Positions 24,060 to 34,692 of a stretch of DNA of 64,000 bases are shown piece by piece. The stretch is from Boletus sp. NGJ (taxonomy: Eukaryota; Basidiomycota; Agaricomycetes; Boletales; Boletaceae). Numbering within the stretch: the stretch's first letter is position 1; every line of letters starts with the position of its first letter. Made by a program: the position numbers and the translations under genes. Where the stretch lies: contig JAGTXK010000095.1 in assembly GCA_019096195.1 (NCBI GenBank), forward strand, positions 469,861-533,860, read 5' to 3'. Under the pieces are notes generated by a model. That model was not told the DNA's origin. It did not search any database and worked only from the letters and a program-made list of their open reading frames with translations.

Positions 24060-24530
24060 CATTGTCACAGTAGGACAAAGGAAAATACACCATACCATCA
24101 TCCACCTCTTCCCATACATAGCCCCTGGATTAAATGAAGCCTGTAACATTGTTCTCAAAAATTGCACTGACCTACTTGTATCCTATATGGGACCCATTTT
24201 TAGATCTACATTTGACCTCAAATTTTGCCCTGAAGAATGAAAGCTTTTCTCCACAGTCATCCCTAAAAAACCAGATAAATCCAACTATACTATACTCAAA
24301 GCTTACCACCCCATAGCATTACTCAACACCATGGCAAAAGTCCTATTGTTATGCATTATGGACGACCTCACCTACACTGCCAAATGCCATAATCTACTAC
24401 CAAATATACACTTTGGTGGACAACATGGCTACTTCACAATAGACTCTATCCTTCTCCTCACTAAGTTCATGCATGATGCATGAGCCCACCTGACTGATAC
24501 AGTAATTCCTGGACCCAAAGGGGCCAGGTT
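24060..24530 (+). pseudogene. LINE (Tad-like, non-LTR) reverse-transcriptase fragment
   Basis: The plus frame reads 'APGLNEACNIVLKNC', 'STVIPKKPDKSNYTILKAY', 'HPIALLNTMAKVLLLCIMDD' and 'LPNIHFGGQHGYFTIDSIL', the RT 0/1/2 motifs of fungal LINEs (usual forms KPGKPDY, RPIALLNT, FGGRPG). It lacks the YADD core and is broken by frameshifts at about 24230 and a stop at 24481. It is separate from the LINE pieces at 30660 and 38401. Confidence 0.8.
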
Positions 24531-25032
24531 TACAAACTAAGAATACATGGGAGAAAAAAATTTGATGCCTACAGTATAGGAACTGGGGGTTGTGACCTCC
24601 TTGTAGTGATCATGTAGGGCCTTGAGTCCCACATGGGACGTTGACACAACACAATGAGGGGAGATGTTTGAGCTATAAACCACCTTTATGACAGTAGAAT
24701 GTGACCTGGTCATGCCAGTCGTGTTGGATGTTGTGGATGATAGTGACATGGACAGGGATGTTATGTAAGCAGGTGTGATTGCTGTTTGTAACATGATAAT
24801 CAGCATGCAGTCCAGGGTGATACAAAAGAGAATGTGATCATTTGAATTCATCTTTACTAGTATGAATGCATTATATCTATGAATGCTTCACATTAGAAAA
24901 TCATGCCCAATGTCATGCTACTTTTCGAGACTGCAGATGATGCTTTTCACCACCAACACATCCAAATCACACCTTCATGGACACATATAAAGTTGGCAAA
25001 ACATCTCTTGAACATCTCACACTTCTTCCACC
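24531..25032. other. Upstream region of the small spliced gene
   Basis: No gene was recognised. Pyrimidine-rich sequence ACACTTCTTCCACC precedes the ATG at 25033, like a fungal transcription start/Kozak context. Confidence 0.3.
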
Positions 25033-25640
25033 ATGCCAAGAATGAGTATCAATATTTTCGACATTGCTGCAGTAAGCCATGATGTCCATCATCAAAAGCT
25101 AGTAAGTATACTTTTTACCCATCATTACTTGCATGACAACCAATACTTACAAATTTCTACCTTCATACAAGCATTATCCAGTGACTGTCCAAGGTGTCTA
25201 CTTTGCCCCCACATGCAATATGCCTTTGCCTGTGACTGTTCCATTATGCACTCTAACAAATAACGACTTCAATGATTTGGCACCATCCTCTAAAGATGAA
25301 TATGAAGTTGATGATGATGGACTTCCACTACCAGTCCTCAATCTCCCGTCTTACATACGATGTCATTCAGTATCCCAGATTATGCTCACTCAAGAAAACT
25401 TGACTCTCTGTAACCCCTTTGACTTTTTCTATGTTAATGAACACCTGTGAGATGACATGATCCTCAATGCTGCTCTACAGGAAGTTGTAACTGATACATG
25501 GCCAGGTAGCAAGAGTTCCTTCAAAGGCAGGTTATTGGTAGTCATGCACTCGCACAAGGACAACAATCTTATCATACATTTTCCTTGCGAATGCATTTAT
25601 CTTGTAACCTTCATCACAGTGATGTTCATATGGAATGTTC
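25033..25640 (+). pseudogene. Small two-exon hypothetical gene with one nonsense codon
   Basis: ATG 25033 opens exon 1 (25033-25101, ending ...HHQKL). A 70 nt intron, 25102-25171, has donor GTAAGT and acceptor ACAAG and preserves the frame into exon 2 ('HYPVTVQGVYFAPTC', 'DEYEVDDDGLPLPVLNLPSY'). TGA at 25448-25450 sits where CGA would continue 'HL(R)DD'. The frame beyond stays protein-like ('VVTDTWPGSKSSFKGRLLVV') to about 25640. I recognise no domain. The gene context is repeats only, so it is more likely a repeat-family or relic gene than a working one. Confidence 0.45.
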
Positions 25641-25759
25641 ACTTCTCCTTCTGTGTGCTACCCTCCTTAACAGTCTCGTCCATCAACAAGTTCTCTAGAC
25701 TGTATGCATGTATAATGGTCTGAACATCCTGACTCCTATATCTTCACACCTGTATCCAT

Positions 25760-27450
25760 GTCAGTTGGCATGGCAAGTGCGGGTGCCATAGTGATTGTGC
25801 ATTTTAGATATTTGAATGCTCTCTGATAGGCCTCTGTCCAGACAAATTCTTTCTTTACTGACATGAGTGTGTTGAGAGGTTGTGTGATCATTGCGAAGTT
25901 CTTAACAAATCATTGGTAGAAGTTGAGGAATCTGAGGAAACCTTGGAGTGTTTTCTTCAACATTGGGACAGGTCAGTCAGCTATAGTGGAGACCTTTTTG
26001 TTGTCCATTCTGACCTTATCTTATGTGACAATGAGTCTGAGAAACTCGATCTCTTTTACTTCAAAGTCGCATTTATTGTGTCTGAGATACAGGTGGGCAT
26101 CATGTAGTATTTGTAGTACTTCTCGTACTACTTGTTGGTGCTCTTTGATAGTATTCGTGAATATCATGATATCATCTATATAGACTACCACTATGCCTCG
26201 GTCTACCAGCTCTTTGAATAGTGTGTTCATCATGGTTTGGAATGTCACAGGGGAGTTGGTGAGTCCAAAGAACATCACAAGCAGTTCAAAGAGTCCGCAG
26301 TTGGTCCAAAAGGCTGCTTTCCATTTATCTCCTTCCACCATTTGTACATTGTTGTACTCCCACCGTATGTTGAACTTTGTATAGTACTTCGCTGCTTTTA
26401 GTTTGTCAATGAGCTTAGCAATGAGGGGGAGGGGGTAATGGTTGCAGCGGGTTACCACATTGAGCTTGCGGTAGTCTTGTATGGGATGAAGACATTCGTC
26501 CTTCTTTTTGATGAAGAAGAACGCAGATGTGAACAGGAACTTGGAGGGACATATGCATCCAGATTTGAGGTTCTCCTTGAGGAAGGCATCAAGCTCCTTT
26601 TATTCTCCTGGGTTTAGAGGGTATACTTTGCAGTCCACCTTGTGGTTTCCTGGGAGTAACTTGATTGTGTGATCCCATGGTCGTCTTGGGGGGAGCACAT
26701 CAAAGCTCTCTTTTGTGAATACATTTTTGAATTTGTGGACGTACTTGGATGCTGCCTCCTCGAAGGTCTTCTTTTTCTTTTGGGCATAGTCTTTGATGGC
26801 TACTTCCATGGTGACATTGCATATGTACTCATCGTTATCTAGTTGGAATAGCCTGTCTCCTTGCGAAGGAGCAAAGTCTTCATCCATTTCGTCCTCATCC
26901 TTGTCCACCAATGTGGTGATGTGGTCGTTTCTGCAGCAGAACGAGATTCACCCAGTCCTCCAGTTGATGGCTGGATTGTGTGTTTTCAGCCAGTTGTGTC
27001 CTGAGAAGATTGTGTTCAGCCCAAGGTTGGTTACCACAAGGGCAATCTATTCCTTGTGATCTTGGACCTGGAGCTCAACAATGACAAACTTTTTGATTTT
27101 GCCTCTGGCATTGACAGTGCCATCAACGTTGTACACCATCATGGTGCAGGGTAATGAGTGGGTTTGCACCCCCTTTTCAGCAACAAAGTCCTTATGGATT
27201 GATGATCCAGTACAGCCAGAGTCAATGAGAGCCTTGATTTCTGTTTATTCTCCACTCAAGATGCTTAGTTTTATGGGGATTTTGAGGGAGTTCCTCTTCA
27301 TCAAGCAAGGGGAGGCTTTTTGAAATTGAAGGAGGTGTTGTAGGTCTCACAAGACCCAGTGCACATCTTCTGGTGTCATGGTTTGGAGCTCTGAATGAGG
27401 TCCCGAGACACTTTGATTGTTCTGGTGTCGTGGACAAAGGACTTCAGGTG
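25760..27450 (-). pseudogene. Gypsy-A protease-RT-RNase H relic
   Basis: Minus-strand pol of an old Ty3/Gypsy element. The protease active site 'ALIDSGCTGSS' lies at about 27200-27240. A linker follows (26911-26600; 'LPPRRPWDHTIKLLPG'), then RT (26458-26021; 'YPLPLIAKLIDKL', 'FFGLTNSPVTFQ', 'VVYIDDIMIFT'). RNase H begins after that (about 26010-25770; 'TLQGFLRFLNFY', 'FVWTEAYQRAF'). The first RT catalytic Asp reads Asn ('TKFNIRWEY'). It is truncated inside RNase H at about 25755. Several stops and frameshifts occur between the domains. Confidence 0.88.
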
Positions 27451-27899
27451 TCTGATGCTGTGCTCAACATCAGGGTGCTCCACCTGAGCCTTCATCCATC
27501 ACATGGACCAGGAGTCCAGTGTGTTCAACCAGGAACAAGAGGATGTCTCTTCCTTTCATTTGGGCTCCTTTGGGTGTTTCCACAGCATCGTTTGCAAGTC
27601 ATTTGGTCTGTCATTCCTTTTTACTGATGGGTCGAACTTTACTTTTTTGGAGGTCGGGCATTGTAGGATTTTGATCGTCTTTTTTGTTTTCAGAAGGTTC
27701 ACTTGGACCTCTTCTGTCTCAGCCTCATCATTGTGGAGAACAGCAAAATGATTTCCTCTCAATGACTTATTGTATTATACAGCAGATTGGCTGGTGTCTA
27801 TTGTACTACAAGAAAAGACGAGTCGTTTGTTACATTGGGGGTGTATTCTACAACAGGTTCCTTCCATTTAGTGTCTGTCATTATAGAGTGAATGCTTGT

Positions 27900-29249
27900 G
27901 AACATGTCTGGGGAGACTTCTTGGCTGTTGATCCCTATGCCTCTCGCCTGGCGGGGGCAAGGGCATCAGGGGTGGCCTGCGCAAGGCCATGGTTTCAAAC
28001 ATTTCTGGCAGATTCTAGCTGCTCAGGCCTTGTCAAGCTCCATGGGAGCACCTTGGCCTCCAAAGGTACCAGTGGCATTTGGATGGGGTTTTGCTGCAGG
28101 AGCAGCTGCAGTGTTTTGGGGAGGGCCAGGGGGGGCTGAGTAGCATGGGCAGGGAGTGAAGTGTGGGGTGTAGAGGGGACCAGTTGCATATACTGATCTT
28201 TTCCTGTCTGTGATCTTAGTGAGGATTTCTGAGACCTTTACCAGGGCCTGTTCCCACTGATGTATGTCCATCGAGTCGATGAGGGCAGGTTGGTTCCTCT
28301 CTATGAATTCCACCACATCAGAGTGGACTGCCCACCTCACCAGATCAACCATCACTCTCCCATCGTAACCAATGTTGAACTCAGCTTCTTTGGCATAACG
28401 ATAGAGCTTGGTGAAGTAGTTCTCGATGGTGTCTTTGCCTTGCTTAAGGGCCATTAGCTTCTCTTGCGCCACCTGCTTCAAGTTGGTGGGTTGGAAGTTT
28501 TTCTTGAGCTTCTTCTCAAAGCCAGCAAACATTAGGATGTGGACAGCTCCCTGTGCCATCATGAGATCTCCAAAGCATCCTGCTGGGTTACTGCTGCGTA
28601 GATATGAGAGGACAATCAGAATTTTTTGGTAATCCTTCAGGTCCAACTCGAAGCCCAAGAGGTACAGCTTTATCATTCTCCACCAGGAGATGAACTTCTC
28701 CTTGTTCCAGTCATAGTATTCGGGTTTGACCACAAGTGACTTTCCTAGCTTTGGGAAGGGTCCAGGGAAACTCTGTGCTGGTTCACACAGGTTTCCTTGT
28801 GAGGATGGGGAGCTGGGAGGTTGTGGGAGTGGTTGTTGAGGCAGGGAAGGTTGTGGAGGGAGTGCTCTTTGCACCACGCTGGGAGGAGGCTAAGGGGGTG
28901 GTCTAACCATAGTTCCTGCTGCCTTGTATATCCTCTGCCATGCTTCAAATGCAGCCATTCATGTTCCAATGAGGTCCATGGGCAGGATGGAATGTTGGCA
29001 GTGGAGGAGGGGGTTCGTTGGCATGGTGGGGATGAGGTCTGGAGGCACTTCTTGTTGGAGGATTCTGTGTGGTGAGGATGCTAGAGGGTCTTGCAGGATT
29101 GGTGCTTGTATAGGCAATTGGTGGGGAGTGGGTGTGGCCAACATATCGACCTGGATGTCTTCGAGTGCTGCTACCATCTCACCAAAGGTGCTCTGGCTCT
29201 GACAGTAGGATGATTTGGGGGTCGGAGTGGGCGAGTTGAAGAAGCTCAT
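27900..29249 (-). pseudogene. Gypsy-A gag relic
   Basis: The N-terminal part starts at ATG 29249 ('MSFFNSPTPTPKSSY') and shifts frame near 28960. The gag core ORF spans 28877-28023 ('VKPEYYDWNKEKFISWWRM', 'GKDTIENYFTKLYRYAKEA', 'VVEFIERNQPALI'), followed by 'APMELDKA' and a zinc knuckle (CQKCLKPWPCAGHP) at about 28010-27970 after a stop. Order and spacing match the downstream protease/RT on the same strand. It would form the cytoplasmic particle of the retrotransposon; now dead. Confidence 0.85.
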
Positions 29250-29299
29250 TGGTGGTGTAGATAGATTAGGAGGGCAGTGAGTACCCTAATGAGTAAGTT

Positions 29300-29790
29300 G
29301 TTGGGTTGGATTCAGGGGGCATGAATGTGCCGAAGTAGGCAGTGTAGGAAGGTAAAGCGCATGCCACACTGATCAGACATGGTGGGTAGAGATCTATGAA
29401 ACTCGTGCCAGGGGTTGCCAGCAGTGAGTGAAAGCAGGGGATGGATGCGACCAGGCAGCACTTAGCAGCACACCTGGAATCACACAGAATGATGGAGGAA
29501 GTGGTTCTGCAAAGAGACTTTTGATGAGAACAGATGAGTGTTGAAGGGGGACCAGAGGATAACTACTGTTCTACAGGTAGGAGTGCATAGGAGGAAGTCG
29601 AGATAAACCTCTGTATCACACTGGCATGACATTGTGGGTAATCACATGAACCCAGGTTCACTATCATAGAACCAATGTATGCTCAAATTGGCACCCACTC
29701 AAGAAGGGGGGCTAGTATACTATACCCAGTAGCAATGTTATCCTTGTTTATGACACTGGACGAGCATATGAAGATGGCTTCGATGAGGGT
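29300..29790 (-). other. Gypsy-A 5' leader, conserved with the young chromovirus
   Basis: About 200 nt (29560-29775) align with 55960-56175 of the chromovirus leader. Shared words are GATAAC..TGCT, TTCACTATC.TAGAACCA, GGGGCTAGT and TTATGACRCYGGACGAGC. It lies between the LTR side and gag in both elements, so it is an untranslated leader. Confidence 0.65.
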
Positions 29791-30119
29791 CTACTCGGAT
29801 GTGTCACATACACCAATGGGTTCCTCTAAGCCTGAGGTCTGGCAAGGGTTGTCTAGCAACAATGGGTTGCAAAGATGGAAGGTGGGATGGAGTAGATAGC
29901 ACAAGTGAAATGAGGCCAAGTGGCCTTTGGTCTCCTTATCTTCTCGACGAGTTGTAGCCTGTGTCTGGCACTGACAACCACTGTAAAAGGCTGGGATTAC
30001 ATCTATTGCTAACCAGGCTCCTCTAGGATTGTCACCTAAAGGGGTCTACAATTGTTCTGGTCAATGGATGCAGGATTCAAGCTCATCTTTAAAGAAGACA
30101 GCAAGGTGATGGTGATGAA

Positions 30120-30482
30120 GGGAGTGTAGTCAGGAGATAAAGTGTCCAGCAACCAAGAGTATTCTTAGAATTTGAAAGGAAAAGTTATCAACAACACTGA
30201 GAGTTGCCTGAAGACAATATTCACAGTGTAGAATGACAATTCCGAGAATGCATATCTACTACATAGTATGCGACTATTTATACCTATGGGATGTGAGCAC
30301 AGACCAGCTTGATGGCCAGTATGGAATGTGCTGGAAGATGACATAGCGTTCTAGGTGGTTCTATAATGTACGTATGGTGTCATCAGCCTAGGCGTAATCA
30401 TTAGCTAATATATAAGCATTCATGGGATGTGCTTTAGCTAAGTGTTACAAGTATGTACAAAGATAAAAGAGAAAATGTTTCA
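30120..30482 (-). repeat. Gypsy-A family LTR (copy C)
   Basis: Minus strand begins TGAAACATTTTCTC and shares 'TTAGCTAA', 'CATTCCATACTGGCC' and 'GGTATAAATAG' (TATA box at about 30275) with copies A, B and D. A PPT-like AGAGGGGGGATTTA precedes it on the minus strand (30483-30497), as for a 3' LTR, yet gag and the leader lie on its other side. The arrangement suggests a shared or recombined LTR. Confidence 0.65.
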
Positions 30483-30499
30483 TAAATCCCCCCTCTATT

Positions 30500-31697
30500 G
30501 ACTCTTCAAATACTGATACTTCAAACCAGACCCCCACCACATGAAAACCATAACCCCCATCCACCTTAGCCCCAAATGGTCCCCCCACACCACCATCAGG
30601 ATCAAGAATGACCTAGCCAGTGCAATAATACAAAACACCATAGCATAAAACACCAATGACATATGTACAGTATCTACTTAGATGGATCAGGCTTTGAAGG
30701 TAACATTAGAGCTGCTGCCATACTTTAATGCAACAGAAAAACCATCAAACCCTCAGATACCATCTGGGCCCTGACAGTGACCACACTGTCTATAAAGGAG
30801 AGGTAGTTGGAATGATACTAGGAGCACACCTACTTAAAAAAGCCCAACAAGCCAAAACAGTGTCATTTGTGCTCAACAAAAGAGTAGCCATACTCACCAC
30901 CAAGTGTCTCCATTCTAAACTGGAATAATACCTCACTGACATCTTTTTCACCACTCTAGATGCCATCCTAAACATACACAATATATGGAAAGGCAAAATA
31001 AGATGGACTTCCAGCCATGTCAGGATTCCAGGTAACAAGGAAATTGACATAGAGGTCAAATGCACCATCCTAGGAGAAGGACTAAATCTCCACCTCCTCC
31101 CCAACCACTTCAAAAAAAAACTACATGGCACATCCAAAGCTCTTCCATGCAGTAAATCAGCAGCTAAACAGGAAGCACAAAAACAAATCAAAGCCCTCTA
31201 TGCCAATATCTTCTCCACCTTGCCATGCTACTTCTTTATCCAATCCATCAACCCAACACTCTCATCTAACAACTTTCTCAAACTCACCAATGAGCTCCCC
31301 AAATGTCACACCACTGCCCTTCTCCAACTATGTATGGGCCACATTTCACTCAACAAACACCTCCACCACATACAAAAAGCCCCATTCCCATATTGCCCCC
31401 ACTGTGACACAAACTGCCCTGACACAGTCTTCCACCTCATGCTGGAAAGCCTCCATTTTCATGCCCAATGTCTATCATTATGAGGCAAACTAGGAGATAA
31501 AGCCAAAAAGCTGACATCACTTCTCTTAGATCTGAAATGCATCAAACACACCCTCTCCTTCATCCATGCCATCAGATGCATTGAAACCACATTTGGGGAC
31601 CTCATCCCTCCAAAGACAAAGACCCCATCTAAATGTGCATATGCCAATGCAGCCTTCCTGCACCTGCCTCTTACTAAAGCCACCACCACCCCATGAA
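30500..31697 (+). pseudogene. LINE RNase H and C-terminal zinc-finger fragment
   Basis: Plus frames contain an RNase H start ('LDGSGFEGNIRAAAI'), 'HTVYKGEVVGMILGAHLLKK' and 'KIRWTSSHVRIPGNKEID'. The Tad-like C-terminus follows: 'SNNFLKLTNELPKCHTTALL', 'LCMGHISLNKHLHHI', a zinc finger 'CPHCDTNCPDTVFHLMLE' and 'FGDLIPP'. Frameshifts (about 30740) and stops (about 30925, 31482) inactivate it. It ends at a TGA at about 31697 against LTR copy D. Confidence 0.82.
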
Positions 31698-32014
31698 AGA
31701 AAATGCCAACAACACTAAGGATCACCTGAGGGTAAATTTCAAAGCATATAATGACAATTCCAAGAATGCATATCTACTATAGGATATGCTATTATTTATA
31801 TTATGGAATATAAGCACAGACCAGCTTAAGGGCTGGTATGGAATGTACTAGAAGGGTGATGTAGTGTTCTAGAGTGTTCTATGATGTGTAGGTGATGTCA
31901 TAGGTCTGGACATGGGATCGAGGCTTTGGATGTTAGCTAAGGTGTAATCATTTGTGAGAGTGTCTGTTAGCTAAGTGATATAGCCATCTACTACGATGAA
32001 GGAAAAGTGTTTCA
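31698..32014 (-). repeat. Gypsy-A family 3' LTR (copy D)
   Basis: Minus strand begins TGAAACACTTTTCCTTC right after the PPT AAAAAGGGGGTAA (32015-32027). Internal blocks are shared with copies A-C. It ends where the LINE fragment begins. Confidence 0.7.
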
Positions 32015-32210
32015 TTACCCCCTTTTTAGGGGCCAAACTCCTGATTGACCATGATGCCAGAGAGCTGAGGTTCAGAATGAGGTGAAGGGATTTCGAAGAG
32101 GTGGTCTGGGAGGTGGTTGAGTGAGGGGGCACATGCTCAGAAAGATGTGTCAGCAAAGAGGGTGTTCTGCTGTGTGCACATTGGGCAGTTGCATGGTTCC
32201 ATTAGGGAGT
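32015..32210 (-). pseudogene. Gypsy-A 3' internal end
   Basis: Homologous to 11500-11717: 'EPCNCPMC', 'SLNHLPDHLFEIPSPHSE' and 'GIMVNQEFGP' just before the PPT. It is joined at about 32210 to the integrase of another Gypsy family, so it is a chimeric junction. Confidence 0.65.
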
Positions 32211-32400
32211 GAATTCTATCTGTCTGATGCATAGTGCTAACAGTTCTTCATGTGAAAGGTCATTCTTAAATCCCTCAAACAAAAAGATTGATTCCCACAG
32301 GTCAAAGGGTAATACTGGGTCAGTTCCATATAATAGGAAATATGCTGAGTATTCTGTAGATCTTCTGACAGTTATATTGTCTGCAAATAGAGCTGCCTTT
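32211..32400 (-). pseudogene. Gypsy-B integrase, C-terminal half of the split ORF
   Basis: The minus frame reads 'ALFADNITVRRSTEYSAYF', 'YGTDPVLPFDLWES' and 'DLSHEELLALCIRQIEF', the end of a Gypsy integrase core. It continues exactly in frame from 38036-38536 once the transposon at 32401-38035 and one GCCTTT copy are removed. GCCTTT at 32395-32400 is the left target duplication. Confidence 0.85.
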
Positions 32401-32545
32401 TATGGCGTGACATCTGCACATTTAATCCCACCGCATTTTTTGCATGCCGCGCCCCGCCGCGCATTGTCTTTAGTGACCGCACTTGCCACCATCCCGCGAG
32501 TTTTTTAAATATCCATCGCAATTTTAATACAATGCATTGCACATA
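32401..32545 (+). repeat. Left TIR of the IS3EU-like element
   Basis: Inverted match to 37890-38035 with a few substitutions. It includes the palindrome-rich GC block GCATGCCGCGCC and ends at ATGCATTGCACATA. Confidence 0.92.
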
Positions 32546-32739
32546 CTGTACTTCTGCTCAAACCTTGACCTCATCGCTGTCAGTCCTCACGAATATATTG
32601 CTTCAAATGCTGACTTGATTCTCCCAGGCCAAAACCATCTGATGGCTAGAGTATGTTACTGATTGAGCACGACAAATTCATTCAAGTTGACTATGTACTA
32701 CAGTCATGGTACTATAGACAAGGTCATTAGTGAAAGACA

Positions 32740-34552
32740 TTAGAAGAAGGTGTTGTATTCATCTCTGAATGACATGAGTGTAAACTCAGAATCCCATGGA
32801 TGAATGACACGAGGAGCATTAGGGGAATCGGGGAAATGACGCCCACGAAGAAGAACATCATTTTCACTGATGGAGACACTGGTAGGGGCAGATGAAATCT
32901 GTGGGCGTGGGGGTGTCTTTATGAACAACGGTACAGCCTTTGAAGAGGCTAGAAAGATGCTTGAGTGAACATCTGACATAATGAAATTAACATACCATCC
33001 TTTCGCTTCTTGGCAGCAGGTGGGGATTGTAGCGGTGATCGAAGCATGTGGGAACGCTTCCCTAAGTGTAAAATAAATTTTAGTACATATAGTGCAACTA
33101 AAAGTGAACAACTTACCAGACTGCCAGGGGGGTGTTATTGGATCCACATACCTCACCACACCCTTTCCCTTGCCCATCGGTTTACTGGCAGCAGGTCCAT
33201 CATAAAGGTTGCCATCCAGAGTCAAATCAAGCATAGAGCTCGTCAGTTTGATATCAAGATCACTTCCACCCAGACTATCAGTGGAGATACTGATAACATC
33301 ATTGTCAGTAGCTTTGCCGTCATGAGAATCATCAGCTGGGGCAGCATCTGACTCGAACTCAGAGTCCGATCCAACAATGAGTGGCTGCTTATTCCATGAA
33401 TCATAAACCTCGTCAGGAATGGTTTTCCTGGTCACTAAGAAAGTTATTGTCATAGGTTAAATACGTTGCGACAATTGCAATTGAACCACTTACCGAACCA
33501 CAATGCGCTGTCTAAAATACTAGCCTTGCCACGACCCTTATTCTCAAATAGAGTAGACCCATTAGGTTCAGCAACCTCCACAATCGAGAAAGTATTTCCA
33601 GAACGAACGAGCACTAGCCAGTCAGGTCGTTGAGATGATCGAGGCAACAGTGCAGATGCACGTGTTGTTGGCTTCTGAGCCTCAGCAAGATAGGCAAAGA
33701 CATGTGGAAACCACTCATGGACTTGCTTGTTCACCTCCACATACGACCATGCGGCATCGATAGCAATTCCTCCGTTGGGACCAGTTGTACTAATATAACA
33801 CCCTCGATTTTTCATTGCCTGCACCTCGCTAGTGAATGTCTTTCCGAAGGGAGCTCTCGATTGTTTCAAGTGTCCATCCTGCTAGCAAAATCATGAGCCA
33901 TCAAGATTCAGAATGATTCAAACATTGGACGACTTACACTAATTCCATATACCACCATTGCGACAGAGCTGACATGAAAAATTGATGTATTGGCAGTCGT
34001 TTGGATGGACAAACTGCTGGGTAGACGTGAACGGTTGGATCCTCCTGTGCCAGCCTGAGTCGAAGCCTGTACAATGTATATCTAGTTTAGCAACGAGAGA
34101 CGCACTTGAAAAAAAAAAAACATGAACCTTACTTTGCGAGATCCAGACACTGCACTGGCGTTGGCGAGAACAGCCGGGCATTTTTGTTTCCTAAGTCCAA
34201 GTGTTGCTATGGCCTCAGCTTGAGCCCCAGCTGCTGTCTGGGTAACAGTCGACAACAAGTATTTCGCCTTGGATTCCTGTTTCGTGAGGTTGGAAAAGAT
34301 AGTCTGAACCTTGGAATTCATTGCTGGCATGCTGGCAGTGGTCGCATCTGACGCTGGCTGGGAAGACGGCAGCTTTGGTGGTGCTGGCGGAGGTAATGGA
34401 TCGGGTTGTTGGACAGCACTGGCCTGGGGATGCTTACTAATACCATGGTCGCATTCATGACAGACAGGCTTTCCATCATCTGGCCAACGGAATTCCTCAC
34501 ATTCGCAAGTCCCACCATTTCCACGACAGAATGTAGAGGGATCAATCTTCAT
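32740..34552 (-). CDS. Six-exon accessory protein of the IS3EU-like element, function unknown
   Basis: The proposed model starts at ATG 34552 and has exons 34552-34133, 34066-33938, 33878-33494, 33434-33117, 33061-32996 and 32948-32740. All junctions are GT-AG and frame-consistent, giving 508 residues with no internal stop. The N-terminus has a Cys/His cluster: CRGNGGTCECEEF, then CHECDHGISKH, probably zinc-binding. A Pro-rich linker follows, then a conserved-looking domain ('AMKNRGCYISTTGPNGGIAI', 'QVHEWFPHVFAYLAEA', 'RPDWLVLVRS', 'GKASILDSALWF'). After that come a Ser/Asp-rich acidic region and a basic KKRK motif (possible nuclear signal). The last exon ends ...RDEYNTFF. The splicing is read from sequence only. 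I recognise no family. It lies 140 bp downstream of the transposase on the same strand, so it may be a DNA-binding partner or repressor; this is inference. Confidence 0.65.
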
Positions 34553-34692
34553 ACCGTCCGGTGAAACAAGGGAAGTAGGAGCAGCAGGGAACGAGCGTTG
34601 AGAGGAGTCCAGCGTCAGCAGAATGAGGAGGTAACTAAACAATATAGTCCACAGTATCTAAAACCAATGCTCGAAGATACTTATATATCCTA

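Noticed and set aside
29640-29775. tRNA gene in the conserved Gypsy leader
   Set aside because: GGTTCACTATC resembles a B-box only partly and no cloverleaf could be drawn by eye.
33010-33351. 113-codon plus-strand ORF opposite the accessory gene
   Set aside because: Antisense shadow spanning introns and exons of the minus gene, whose splice sites and frame are far better supported.
34082-34642. Start of the accessory gene at 34642
   Set aside because: The codon there is TTG; the first in-frame ATG is at 34552.
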